Below are positions 10,960 to 23,200 of a stretch of 64,000 nt of DNA, one piece after another. The stretch is from Angiostrongylus vasorum. Lineage: Eukaryota > Nematoda > Chromadorea > Rhabditida > Metastrongylidae. The stretch spans positions 3,061,276 through 3,125,275 of the forward strand of contig JADANN010000461.1 of NCBI GenBank assembly GCA_018806985.1, in the 5' to 3' direction. Under the pieces are notes generated by a model, which was given only the letters and a program-made list of their open reading frames with translations, had not been told where the DNA came from and ran no database searches. Position numbers and translations under genes: made by a program. Every line of letters begins with the position of its first letter. The stretch's first letter is position 1.

Positions 10960-12019
10960 TAATAGACCTGCACTTTCTATGGACGCGATCTTTTCGCCTT
11001 TCATGGTTCTGACCGCTTTACGAATAAGGAAAACTCGTCCGTCCACTTTCCGGTTTAGATAGGGAGCCTCAATTAGGCAAACATCTAGCACTTTAATGAT
11101 ATTTCATCTGTCAAGAATATCCTCCCACAGTTTTCGTAAAAAAATATAGTAAAAAATCTGATCTGAGTAACCTCATTCAATCTTTTTTTGAGGGTTCATT
11201 CACTACCACGTTCTTCACATTTTTGTGTTTGTGTAATGTGCGTCTGCCCTGTGCTCCAACTATAGTGAGATGATTCAATTATGCCTTGACATGGTTAAAC
11301 TTCGCCCCTACATAATTCACGTTAGTCCAGGACCATCAAAGAGGAAAACAAAGATGAAACCAGTTATATAATATTTAAATGTAAAACAAAAGTATTAACT
11401 CAGCTGACTGAACGTTTGCAAGTAAAAAATACCTTCGAATCCTTTCTTGATCAGCCCCCTGAAAATTGGGCAACACGAGTGAGGAATCACTAAGTAGAAA
11501 ACGCGATGCACTAAAAGCGAAGCTATTTCAAGAAATAAAGCCTCAAAAAAGATTTTTAGGATAAGATGTCTTTAACCTGTGAAGCCCGGTATTGGCACCA
11601 GAGTGTCCATGTTCAGTTTATCGCGTTCCAAACACTTTCACCGCAGTATGCACATTCATTCGATAGCGAATTAAACTCAGAATGAACTAGGAGAGATAAG
11701 ACCAGAAAGGCGGTTTTTACACCTAATGATTTGTAAAAACCTTTTTTCGAAAAAAAGCTCTTTGACCGGGAATTCGAAAAGCAGTTTATTATCAGTGGTG
11801 TGACTTTTGTATAGAATTTGTGGGCCGTTGAAATACCAGAATAGGCTAAACACATAGTTCCGAGTGCTGACAGCAATGTATTACAATTTAGACCACAGTA
11901 ACACGTAGTAAATAGTACAATGCATACCATTCATATTCACAGAACCCTACAATCCAGCAAGATCAAACTCTTTTCCACAATCTTGTAGTGTTCATAATCC
12001 CTAAATCACTTTACTCACT
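10960..12019. other. Intergenic, nothing recognised
   Basis: No conserved exon seen. A short segment near 11,893-11,945 resembles 44,995-45,065 (GACCACAGTAACA and neighbours), hinting at one more dispersed repeat. The ~105-codon open frame on the - strand at 11,613-11,930 has no recognisable motif. Confidence 0.35.
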
Positions 12020-12412
12020 TGATACTTACTTGAATGGCCCGTCTTCACTGGCTGTTGGTGCCCCAGCATAATCTCTATTTATTGGAGATTTGCTGGTTAA
12101 TGGATTATGGTTCCCTGGAATTCCGAGGTCAGCCTGGCCAAAGTCTACACCAGGTCTTCACCACAACAGGCAGTCGCAGCCCTTGTGGATCAGAGGGAAA
12201 TTTGCCAACATGCGACTTTGATACCAGGATACCAGGACGGTGGTGGATCCTGGTTGGTTTACTCTTAGCTGGGATTCCTGATGAAAACGCCGGACTCCAT
12301 CTCAGCTTGGAAGACCCTGCCAGTGGATGAATCCTCCGCTGTACATCGCAGTCCGACACCCAGGAACACCTCCCAGTCACGATAAGGCGGAAAACCGTTG
12401 AGAGGTAAGTAA
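12020..12412 (+). repeat. Repeat C, dispersed ~390-bp family
   Basis: Starts TTGAATGGCCCGTCTTCACT and runs through GGAGATTTGCTGGTTA, TCAGCCTGGCCAAAGTCTAC and GATACCAGGA to AAAACCGTTGAGAGG. Full-length relatives lie at 48,075 and 60,962, with partial ones at 32,190 (inverted) and 33,087. It has short ORFs, but they are not conserved between copies. Class unknown; a non-autonomous element is likely. Confidence 0.7.
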
Positions 12413-12807
12413 ACCACTTTAATTATTGGAAAAAATATTTTTATCGCCAAAAAACTAGAAGTCCGCAGCCGACGAAAAATTGCTCGTTTTCCATTTAGAG
12501 TGCTCAGCTAAATGGCGCACGTGCACTATGGTCAAGCGCATACGGCTTAAGTGCTTCCAGTTTGTCGCCACCTACTGTCTTAATCCTTGGTGGATATGAG
12601 GAGGTCCTCCGACTATCTATGGCACTGGTTCTTTTTTAAATTCCTCTCTATGAAGCTTGTTGTGGAATGTAGAGCCAATCAGGTTGATCTTATTGGATAC
12701 TAAGAAGAAACAGTGCTTTTTCTTCCTTCGTTTAGTCCCTTCTGTTAGTTTGACACGATGCCACAATGATTTCAGGTAAAAAATGTCAAAATTGTGGGTA
12801 TAACTAT

Positions 12808-13060
12808 AGCCTCAGCTTAACTGGGTTCAATGCCGATTTGGGTTCCCCAGATCAATCCCGTTAACGGGTGATTGCTGATGGCAAAAGATCGATAGAACTA
12901 GCTGAGAGACAGCCAAAACGAAAGACCCGCATGGTGTGGTGGTGAACGCATTACTCCCCTGAAAGGACAATAGCGCGTTCGTTCCCCACCATAGGCACAT
13001 GCGGTCCAGAGTTTTGCAAATATCTCAGCTTCGTTGAAGTTATATTTCGCAATGTACCCT
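12808..13060 (+). repeat. SINE-B, centre plus one sense arm
   Basis: Begins in the family centre (AACTGGGTTCAATGCCGATT), passes AGATCAATCCCGTTAACGGG, and continues with the tRNA-like arm (GGTGTGGTGGTGAACGC, then GCGTTCGTTCCCCACC) to TTTGCAAATATCTCAGC. The opposite arm is missing. Confidence 0.7.
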
Positions 13061-13699
13061 GCCGTCAAAAACAGTACGCAGTAAGTAAAAAGGTTAAAAT
13101 TGTACTTTTGATTGCCGAGAAATTCGAGTGGATCCCAGTAAAACCTTTATTTTTTTCTGAGGCGGGCACGAGTGTGACTCGCTGAGAATTATATTATCTT
13201 CTAAGGGATTTTCGTGAAAATTCTGTCTATGGTGTCTTTGGTCTTCAAAGTGTGCGCTTCACTTGAAGTCGGATCCGATTGCTAACAGCTCTTTTCCATC
13301 GGTTATCGTTAGGGTATATCATTTGCCGCCTGTTTCTTTTGATTTTCTACGTCATCAACGACAGATTGCTTTCCGACTGCGGTCAGAGCCGGACCAATTG
13401 TTATCGCATCACGTACATTGAGAAGAAGTATGCACCTAATTTCTCACAGTCACTCTTCACTCGTAATTTGTACCTTTCACCCGGAAATCCTCAGCAGTCC
13501 TTGCATATGAAAAGGGGTACTCATAGAGAATTGCTGTTTTAAATAAGCTTGTTTATTTGTTCACTTATATCGAACAATGATATGGCATTAAATACTAAAG
13601 CTTAAATCCGCTCAGAGATAAATGTTGGTGCCGATTCCCTTGGCAAAAAGTTTGCAACAACTTCGCGTAAGCATATTAATAAAAGCAAGACACTAATTT

Positions 13700-14240
13700 T
13701 CCTTGCGAAGGTTCAGTGGGGTATCGACATCTGTGTTCTGCTGTATGCCAACTAATACTGTCTCGAATTCTGCAGGTGAGATTGTCGTCAAAAATGAGAT
13801 GATTTCAGTTGGCCTTTGCCCAAGGACAGTCCTCCAACCTATGGAGATGGTCTGTGAGGCCAAGTCGCTTCAGCGCGGTAGAGTACTGTATACAAGGGCA
13901 GTGATGGGTGGCGCTACCTCATTCGTGCAGTGCTCAGTCCACGCGACTCTCCTCGATGGGACGACAATGAAGACCGACGACGGAAGAAGAAACAACTGCT
14001 GAGGGCGCTCGACTCGAATCATCGCAGCTCTGATGAGAGTGAAACCGCCGAAATATTAGCCATAACGAAGATCAGCATAAGGATTTTCCTCTTCAGGAAC
14101 CGATCCACTTCGGACGTCATGGATGAATTTTTTGTTTTCATTTCGTTTCCTCTATTATTTCTTGACAACTGCAATTTGAACTTACACGAAACGGTTCCTG
14201 AAGATGAAGAAATGGATTTTTTGTTAAGACAACCTTGAAT
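13700..14240 (+). other. Unassigned coding-like region, possible decayed gene
   Basis: Two overlapping open + frames show protein-like composition. One (13,703-14,002) includes QPMEMVCEAKSLQRGRVLYT, faintly like the central strands of PaaI/ACOT13 hotdog thioesterases. The other (13,930-14,238) includes RWDDNEDRRRKKKQLL and SDESE. The switch from one frame to the other near 13,930 could reflect a frameshift in an old gene copy, or chance. An acceptor-like TTCTGCAG lies at 13,771-13,778. I do not assign a function. Confidence 0.2.
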
Positions 14241-15186
14241 ACATAATCTGGCTTGTTGTTACTTTCCATTATTAGTCTATCTAATAGGAAAGGCAATGGA
14301 AGATTTAGAGAGAGAACAAGCTAAAATGCCGAACGTCGTCCCAATCAAGCTTTTAACTCATAAATATATAAACGATTATATTATTAAGCTAATACAAGGT
14401 TGATAAAGAAGTTTGTTCGTCTAACGTTTCGACGCCTTTGCCTTCTTCAGAGCCGGATTGACCGGCGTCGATGATCCTCGGGTGATCGTTCTCGCGAGAT
14501 GATTGATTATTTATGCATACCTTTCATTTATTGATTAAAAATGAGGTCATATAGCTTTTTGCCCAGCACCCCACCTCTAATTTCAGTGGTTATCACCTAT
14601 CACTTATCGCTGCCGATGTCCGTCAATAACTCAGTGTTTGTTTGAGAACATCAATGACCATTTACCACCAAAGTACCGAAACCGAATGCACTATTACGAG
14701 ATAAAAGGGAAACGTAGAGTTTGGTTACGGTTTGTTGTACAAACCTTAAATTCCAGGTCTTTACTTCTCGAAGTTACTGGTAATCTATTAATCTAATATC
14801 AATATTATAAGTGAAGAAATATTAATGTCTCATCCTTTAAATCGCTATTGTCTGCCGGAAAGAGCGTGCTTCTCAGAAAACAAGCAAAAAAGTAAACAAA
14901 ACTGTGAACATCAGAGCCTTTTGTCCAACTGAAAGTTGTAAGTGAAACCGAACAGAACTGGTTTGAAGGACGAAAGACTGAATTTAAAGGTGAAATCGTT
15001 TTCTCTACTTATCTCTATTTTCTCTATTATATCTCTAATTTTCACTGCTTTTTAGTCTCAGTGCTTACACGTTGAAGACAAAGCATTCACTTACCTATCA
15101 TCCAACTCTTCCTTGAACTGCTTCTCGTTTTTAGCATCATTTTCTCGAATTTTCTTTCTTTCTTTTTTTCTCAAATAGAAAAGCCT

Positions 15187-15305
15187 GTGGCTCTTCTTCT
15201 TCTCTTCTATCTTATTTCGCTTCTTCTTCTTCACCCCAGTTTTCTTCTCCCTCTCCTTCTCTCCCTCCCTCTCTTTCTCTCCCTCTCTCTTCCCATGCCT
15301 TTCCG
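15187..15305. repeat. Pyrimidine-rich low-complexity tract
   Basis: Long run of CTT/TCTC units on the + strand. It yields a spurious Leu/Ser-rich ORF. It lies about 2 kb upstream of the glutamine synthetase start. Confidence 0.8.
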
Positions 15306-16089
15306 TCTCTCTCTAACGTTATATACATATACGCACATATATATAAGCCATATTAACGCTTTTGTTTGATATCGTCGTTGACCAAAGCGCTCCATTTTTT
15401 TTTATGATTCTAAAGAAATTTTTTGAAAGCCTTTTTAATAAAATGTAGACATTATGAGTCATATTTGAATCATACTCCGAAGAAACTTATTTAGCGTTTC
15501 GAATTTAAACAAAAGCGGACATTTCTCAATTCACAGTGTACTACTAAAGGAACGGGCTAAAATTGAAAGGCCATCTACAAATCCTTCTAAGCGGGAACAA
15601 GACTTCTTATTCAACCAAATACCACCTGAAGCCGGCGAAATCTATTGCATTCTAGTGACTTGTACTTTCAAGAGCGAAACGACTACCATAAACTGGTAGA
15701 CATAAATTAGCATGAATTGAAAAATAACATGAATTGGTTTCCGTCAGCTGGAGCGCATTAGTGTTCCCAAATGCATTCTTGATGTGTGCCGGCGTTTTTG
15801 ATGTGTGCCGCTGTGTACTAGCGATTACAGTTCAAAAAATTGGCGTACTCTTCGGAATTTTTGGAATAATTGGATTTTGGACATCCTTTAGAAAAAGGAA
15901 GGAGATAAAAACATGAATATGAAAAAAAGACTCTTTGGAAAGAAGTACATCTTGCAGCGAAAGTTTGGAAGCGTAGAGTCTATTAGAAAGCTCAATAAGT
16001 CCTCACTCAACTCTCTGTTTGGCGAAAAGCTCGCTCTATTGCGAAACATTCGCGAACGACCACATCTGACCTACGACTGGCACCGCGGC

Positions 16090-16345
16090 TCTCTTGCCGT
16101 TTCGCGATCTCTTCTTGCTCTCACACTATCTCCCTCTCTTTCTTTCTCTCTCCCTCTCCTATATCAGTACAACTCTCGGCCGCTGTTGTCGAATAGTTAA
16201 TGGCATCTGTTCATTGTTAGTGAATCGTTGCAGTGTCAGTGTTTGTTGTTGTTGTTGTTGTTGTTGTTTTTACTGTCTGTCCAGAAAACTCTACGCAGTC
16301 AAGTGACTTGTGTTGTTCGTTGACCGACCGACCGACGGACCGACT
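16090..16345. repeat. Low-complexity region: TCTC tract, (TTG)n and (CCGA)n-like units
   Basis: A TCTC-rich tract is followed by about eleven TTG units near 16,240-16,268 and by repeated ACCG/ACTG units near 16,322-16,350. Together with the tract at 15.2 kb it lies in the presumed 5' region of the glutamine synthetase gene, but I see no defined promoter element. Confidence 0.6.
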
Positions 16346-16934
16346 GACTGGCTTGTTGTCTGCTATCAGGACTGAACGATCAAAAAACTACATCGTGCTC
16401 TTTCGTCGTCATTGCACTGCACAGCACAGGCACACACACACACTGAGACTTTTCGTCAATAACTATTGACACGCCTTTTCTCTCACACTCAAAAACTTCG
16501 ACACTGATCATCTTCCATCAGACAAAAACCACCATGCACGGTTTGTTGTTTTCATTTCCGGAATCCGTTCTCGAATTTTCTTTTCTTCGATCCTTATAGC
16601 GAATGAGTCGTTGCATCATAAGTATTTAGGCTTCTGTAGTAGATAAATTCACAACGGTAGTTCCAATACGTTTGAAAATCCGGCTTTATCGGACTTTATC
16701 CAGAAACTACTAGTTCTATGTTATCGCCTATTTAGCCGATGAAGCAAACGATTTCTCAAAATAGAAAGAAGGAAACTCTTGAAAACAGCGACTGACTAGG
16801 TTTCTGTTGAAAATATCTATTAAAATATCGCTTACTAATACTTTTACTAACGAGTTCTTTTCCCTACAGTTCGCTTATCCGCGTCCACATCACTGATGAC
16901 GCCACATGCTTAAATAAATTATAATTATCATATA

Positions 16935-17072
16935 AATACAACCACAACGTGCTGAGATATTTGTAAAACTCCGAACCGAAGGTGTCTGCAGTGGAGAACG
17001 AACACGCTATTACCCTTTCCGGGAGCTAACGCGTTCACCACTGCACCATGTAGGTCCTTCGTTTCGCCTATC
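16935..17072 (-). repeat. SINE-B, one antisense arm
   Basis: ACAACCACAACGTGCTGAGAT at the outer end, then the tRNA-like arm in antisense (CTAACGCGTTCACCACTGC) to TCGTTTCGCC. It lies 230 bp before the glutamine synthetase start codon. Confidence 0.65.
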
Positions 17073-17290
17073 ATATAAATGGGTTAACTAGGAAGTTTCC
17101 GAGATTTATGTTATAATCCTTCGAAGAAGCATATCTTAAATTCACTTCATTACGAGCATTCAGAACTACGCGGCTAAGTTTTTCTATCGATCCGGCTTTA
17201 CTTGCATGATTTGCTTGCTGAATAAAATTCGATACTAGCCGGATTTTTCTGCATATAAGCTCATATTTCGGTCTATCCTATACCGCCGTA

Positions 17291-17299
17291 TTTTCAGCT
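17291..17299 (+). promoter_or_regulatory. Putative trans-splice acceptor of glutamine synthetase
   Basis: TTTTCAG followed by CT and then the ATG at 17,300. This is the nematode acceptor consensus placed two bases before the start codon, as expected for spliced-leader addition. A short non-coding upstream exon joined in cis is the alternative. Confidence 0.6.
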
Positions 17300-20200
17300 A
17301 TGGCTAACCTTCGAATGCAATTCGCCACCGATAAAACCGTTGTGGATCGTTTTTTTCGTCTCGATCAAAAGGGTAAAGTTCAAGCGAAATACATCTGGAT
17401 TGATGGTACCGGTGAAAATCTGCGCTCAAAAACTCGTACACTCGACTTTGAACCCACCAGGCCAGAACGTGAGTTTTGATCAGTGGCTTTCTGGTTCTAA
17501 TTTGCGCAAGCCATTATCGCTATGGGGCCTGTGGTTATTTAGTAAAACGATTTTCCATTAGATTTGTAGAGAAATCAGCAACATTTAGGGATATATACTG
17601 CATCACCGTTGCCCATAATGCCAATTGCGATTATTTTGTATTTTGATCTCGCGTGTAGCGCAGTGATCAGAGGTGCTCTGCAACACATGTGGAATCGATC
17701 CTCGTGCCCATGGCCCACCAAGCCTTCCAACCCTCCAGGGTCGGCAAATTGGTACCAGGCGTGTCTGGGAGATAGCAGCACTGGCTCGATTCATCGGTAG
17801 GCCACCTCGAGTGAATTCAATCACTTCCAAACGACGCTTGATGAAGTCAAATGCGTAATGTGTCCCTCAGGGACTGATCAACGCCAAGAGCTTTATCTTT
17901 TTTTCATTCTGATTCCATTTCTTTAAAATCGAGTACACTTTTACCAATTCAAGAGAAAGCAGAACTCTTGATGACGTTCTTATTTTCATTTTCTTACCAA
18001 CAATGTCGATCCATATTGGTACGAGTCCAGTTTCTCTTTTCTTTTGGGGTTTGATAAGGAAAAAGTGAAGAGATCAAAGTACATGCGTACCTCGAATTTT
18101 TAATTCATGTGTATCCCAAATGTTATTCACGTGGTAGATTACTGTATTCCATTTAAATGAAAGAACGGCGATAAGGGATAAGACCATGTCAATATGAGTT
18201 TTATTCGAAAGAGCAACAGACATATTTCTTGACCAAAGAGCTCAGCATTCGCACGTGAACGTCACATGCAACATTTTATCGAGGAGTCCAATAGATGGAT
18301 TTCTGATTAGAGACCTCTGTAATGTTCCACTGATAAGCTGACATAAGGTTGTTAAGAGATCTTCCTCTCCTGAGGTTTCGGCTCTTTCACCTTCTTCAGA
18401 GCTGGAATGATAGGAGTCGATTGTACACTGCCCTTCGTTCTTGCAATGTTGATCATCGTAAAGTGTAGCATCATTCGAACAAACTATCCTCAGTCTGTAA
18501 AGCCCTTTCATACAGGACAGTTCTGGACCGATTTTCCATTGACAACAGTTTGTTTTCATGAAAGCAATCCATCTTGTAGCAACCAGCATTAGATTGCCTG
18601 GCAAATAGCGAAGAATTACATTATGCTTCAGTAATACTTTATTTGACTATCCAGTTCGTTTCGCGAGTGTTTCTCCTCTATCCAGACCCACCAAGCTTTT
18701 CCTCCCTCATCTGAGTTCGACAAATTGGTACCAGACTAATCAGAGAAAGGCGTACTCTCTGCAGTCTAAGTTGGAACGCTCTAGCCCGGTTATCTCAAGA
18801 CTCTAGAACTAACTTGACCAAAATTCAACGATATTCATGTGAAAGAGAAAATCCTCAAGGAGCGGCTGGACCCATACGCAAAAATGTTCGATGATCTTCA
18901 TGGATACTGGGTGCTAGGAAACCAATCAAGCATAAGAAGTGCTGGGATCCACACAACGTAAGTGGGAGCAGGTCGTCCAGAATGAATTAAAAACTGATTA
19001 AACGATATCTTGCTTGTGAAATAACCACAATGATTCTGAGGTATTTGTAAAGCTCCTGAAAGACAGGCGAAACGAAGGACCCGCATGGTGTGGTGGTGAG
19101 CGCGTTACTCCCGGAAAGGACAATAGCGCGTTCGTTCCCCACCGTAGACACCTGTGGTCCGGACTTTTGCAAATATTTCAGCATCATTGTGGTTGTTTCA
19201 CATATAATACCCTGCCAAGAAAGCTAGTAAAAGGCAGTAAATAAAAAGTTAATATTGTGAATATTCTGTTTATTTATACGGGCGTTAAAGGAAAGTCGAC
19301 TTACAAAAGTAAACAGGTTTGTGTCCATAGGTGAATATCACATGTCACATTGTTACACGACACAACGAAGACAATGCCATACATTCCATTAACATCGTCT
19401 ACACTAAACACTGTACACTGCACATGTCAATGAACACATTCCGACCAGAGGTTCAGGTCGATATACCATTTTCCCGTCGAGGATTCGAAGACCAAACAAT
19501 TTCCCTGGACTTCGATTTTCCCTATTTGCTATTTAATTTTCTAATCTAATATTTATCACGAAAATCGAGTGATGAAGACGACAGAATACCTTGAACATTT
19601 CGTAACATATCAATCTAAGGGCCGCATATGGCATAGCGACGAGGGTGCGTTATCATACACACTTGGTCATTGATTCGATCTCGTGCTCTGGGCTCACTAA
19701 CCCTTCCACCCATTCGGGGTCGACAAAATTTGGTACCACACTTGTCTGAAACGATTGCAACAATGCTATCGGAAGTTATTGTTATAGGCCAGATATGCAC
19801 TGAATCATCTTTGTGATGCTAGGAATAGAGTCGATTGCATAGCGTATCCCTTAGGGATTGATCAACACCAGAAGCTTTATCCTTTATCTTTTTATGTCGG
19901 TCCATGGAAGAATTATTGGAATAAAGTTTTGCTAGCGGCTTTCTAACACTGTGTTATACTTTGATTTTCGAACTCTATTCCGAAGATTTCTCCAAAACTA
20001 CTAGTGTTACAATCCATAAAATATGAAGAAGTTTGATTATCGAATAACTGGCAGTAGCTTCTGGGTCAGTGATCGAGTTCAAGGCAAGGTTTTCTAGCCA
20101 ACACTACCATTCATTAACTGTGGACGAAATCTGGAATAAGGAATGCAAATTGTTTTGTATGAAGAGTTTTCTGGTTAACTAGTGTGTTCTGTTTGTGGCG

Positions 20201-23200
20201 ATACGACTATGGACCGGTCTTTTTGCTTTTTTTGCTTGGATGTTTATTGTAAGGAAGGTAGAAGTGTCAAAAGAACTGCATGGATCGATTTTCAATTTCA
20301 GAACTACCGATTTGGAATTTTGACGGTTCCTCTACTGGTCAAGCCGTTGGTGCCGATTCGGACGTGTATTTGAAACCGGTGGCGATATATCCGGATCCGT
20401 TCCGCCTCGGCGCGAATAAGCTTGTACTCTGCGAAACTCTCGATGGTAAAAAGCAGCCTACAGGTTGGTGAAAGTGTGCGAATTGATTGAATGTTGAAAA
20501 AAATATGTAATTTAATTTATGTTTATGTGTCACAATGTCGTCAGTACACCTCGTCAAACCTAACTGCGCCTAGTCGGCGATCCTGGATATGGGTGCGTGA
20601 TGTGAGGCCTAGGCTCATCTTTCCCACATTGTCACCTTCGTTGAGAAAGAGTCCAAAGTTTTTGTTGGAAGTTTATAAAACTCCGTAATCACTAAGAATG
20701 TGGTATTCTTCATGTCTGTTGAGCAAATGGAACCCACTAAGTGGCTCTGATAAACGAGGGCGATGATCGGAGTTCAGTGGAGCATCGTTCGAATTACTCC
20801 GTTATTAATGTGAATCTCTCTGATTCAGATTACTCCAATAGTTGTAGTCAATTTCATAATAGCTCAGTAAACTTTTCCCACTACTTGTTTCTCCTAGACC
20901 GACTTTTAGAATTCTCATCTCTGTTCTCATCCTCATTTCAGTGGTTTTCTGCCTAGTCTTTGCTAGGCCTGTTCTTTGTTGTTCAAAGGACAAGTCACAG
21001 CATCCACTAGGTCTTCTAAGCTGAGAACGAGTTCGACATTTTCAATTCAGATGTGCAACCATAAGTAAACTTAGCAGAACCATCCAAACTACCTGTAACT
21101 GTGTTGTCACTAAAAGCAATAAGAAAGTGCATCACAGTAAAATTGCTATATTTCTGGCGTCCAATGAACGACCAGAGACAAATGAACGGTTTTAGCACGA
21201 GATAACAGACAAATGGCGTCTAGTCGTGCTGAGTTGAGTTACTCGATAACTAATGAAATTAAAAGTGACAAGTGACAGGTGATGTCGGGTCGGTACTTTA
21301 GACCGCTCGCTGAAATATGTCTGGACCGCTACTATGATGTTAACTGGACATTATAATCGTGGTGGTCTTTGTTACTAGTCAAAGTCCACTTTGAAGCCTT
21401 TTCCATCAATCAATATTCCCTTATCATTTGCAATCCATCGGAACTTTTTGGGGAACAAACACCGTTCATCATTGTTTTCTTGTAATAACTATGCTATTAG
21501 TTAGTTTTAGTAACATTCAGGAATTTTACGTCTATATTAGTTAGTGTTGATTGTTCGACAACATTTTCTCGTAGTCGTAACTTATTAAAGCTCTCTCTCT
21601 CGTAACTTATTACTAGCGTAATGTAACTTAGCGTAATTTATTATCTTAAGAAAATAACTAAGGGACATAAATGTAGAGTGCTGGGTTCTGGGATAGATTT
21701 GAAATGTTCGTATGCTTAGTACGCCATAAAATGAGTAGAACCTTATCAGCGATCACATAGAAATGCCATAGTCTTTTAGCAGCAATGAAAACTTCAAATA
21801 ATAAGAATGAAATAAGAAGCTTTTTTTAATGGTCTACCACTGGAAAAAAAAAGAGAGACTGATAATCGTCAAGATTGGGAAGATTCAAAACCCTCTTAAG
21901 GGTTAAGGCTTTTGCAGCAGAACCCGTTACTACAGGTTGATCAGTAGATTTTTTGCCATGTAAAATCTATACGATCTTTTTAAGTTATTGATTCTTTGTG
22001 TTGGTAGTTCCGTAAGCTGTTCACTGAAGATGGTCATGCCATGACTCTCAATACATTCGTTGGATCTGAATGGGAAGTTAGGTGGTTAAGAGATTTACGT
22101 TTTGTGTCAAAATATCGAGTAAAGTAAAATTAGCAAACCTTATTGAACAAAAATATTCAGCATAAGAAAACTAGGAGAACATGTTTTGTTTGTTGTCAAA
22201 AGAAAATATTGCAAACAGCGTTAGAGACGGTAATCAGCTTTAGTTTAAGGTCGATAACCCTAAGAAATCTTAATCCGTTCGTTGGGAAATTTTTGTTTAT
22301 CGATGTTTTAAAGAGAGAACAAGCGTGTTTGTCGAGCCACTGTCAAGGAGAAAAGTCAGGATGAACGTTAATCGGCTTATACTTCCTGCTTTGAATGTTT
22401 TTACTACTCTAATCGTTCGTTAACAACTTGAGGTTCCATGGATTAGAAGCGGGGTCGCAATTCAAGCATTCAGAGTGAGTCTTCTTTCTCTTTCCATTGG
22501 GAAGTGGTACTTGTTTGAGAGTTCGAAGTCATCCGTTGGGAAGAACAACTGTGAAATATTGTTAGATGTAAGCACTTGAATGGCACTTCTTCACGAGTAG
22601 TCCAGGCTCCAACATATTTTTCACTCATTTCATTCTTGCGCGACCGTCGTCCGTAGTGGCAATCTGCTGCGACCATGGTAACATCCATGGGTGACCTGAA
22701 TAGCAGTGGTTCTTTTTTTGTAAACAGTGGAAATTTCTGAGTAAGGGATCACTCTGGTGGTCTGAATTTTGTTTGGTGTAAAAATGTAGGATGAATCTAT
22801 GCGGCACTAAAAAGGCACCACGGCTTAACTGATCAGTGTCCATAATCAATCATCAATACGCCATGCTGTTTCTAGTTGTGGGCGAACTGTCGGATAAAAC
22901 AACTTATCATTTACATTCATATCTTGTGTACAATTGGGTATTCAGTCCTTAAGACATAAGCTGCGGAGATATGCATTGATAACAAAATCTGCATGAGGAT
23001 TGGGCAAGCTGCACGCTATGCATTGGCTGCAATTCATTTTCCGTTGTATGCCAAACAGCTTTTTCGCCAATTTTCCTTTTCAATCGATAACTTTCCTACA
23101 ACGGTTGTATTTCAACGAGTATTGCCTAGTAATGACTCTTTTTTTTACATATTAAAATGCCGAAAAGCTGTTTTCGGACGGGTTTGTTCGAGTACCACAT

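Noticed and set aside
14422..14465. Further hammerhead-like segments at 2,455, 14,422, 18,375, 32,355 and 34,277
   Set aside because: Boxes are partly kept, but stem II or the cleavage context is broken (CUC, missing stem II, CCGAGGA). I treat them as relics, not ribozymes.
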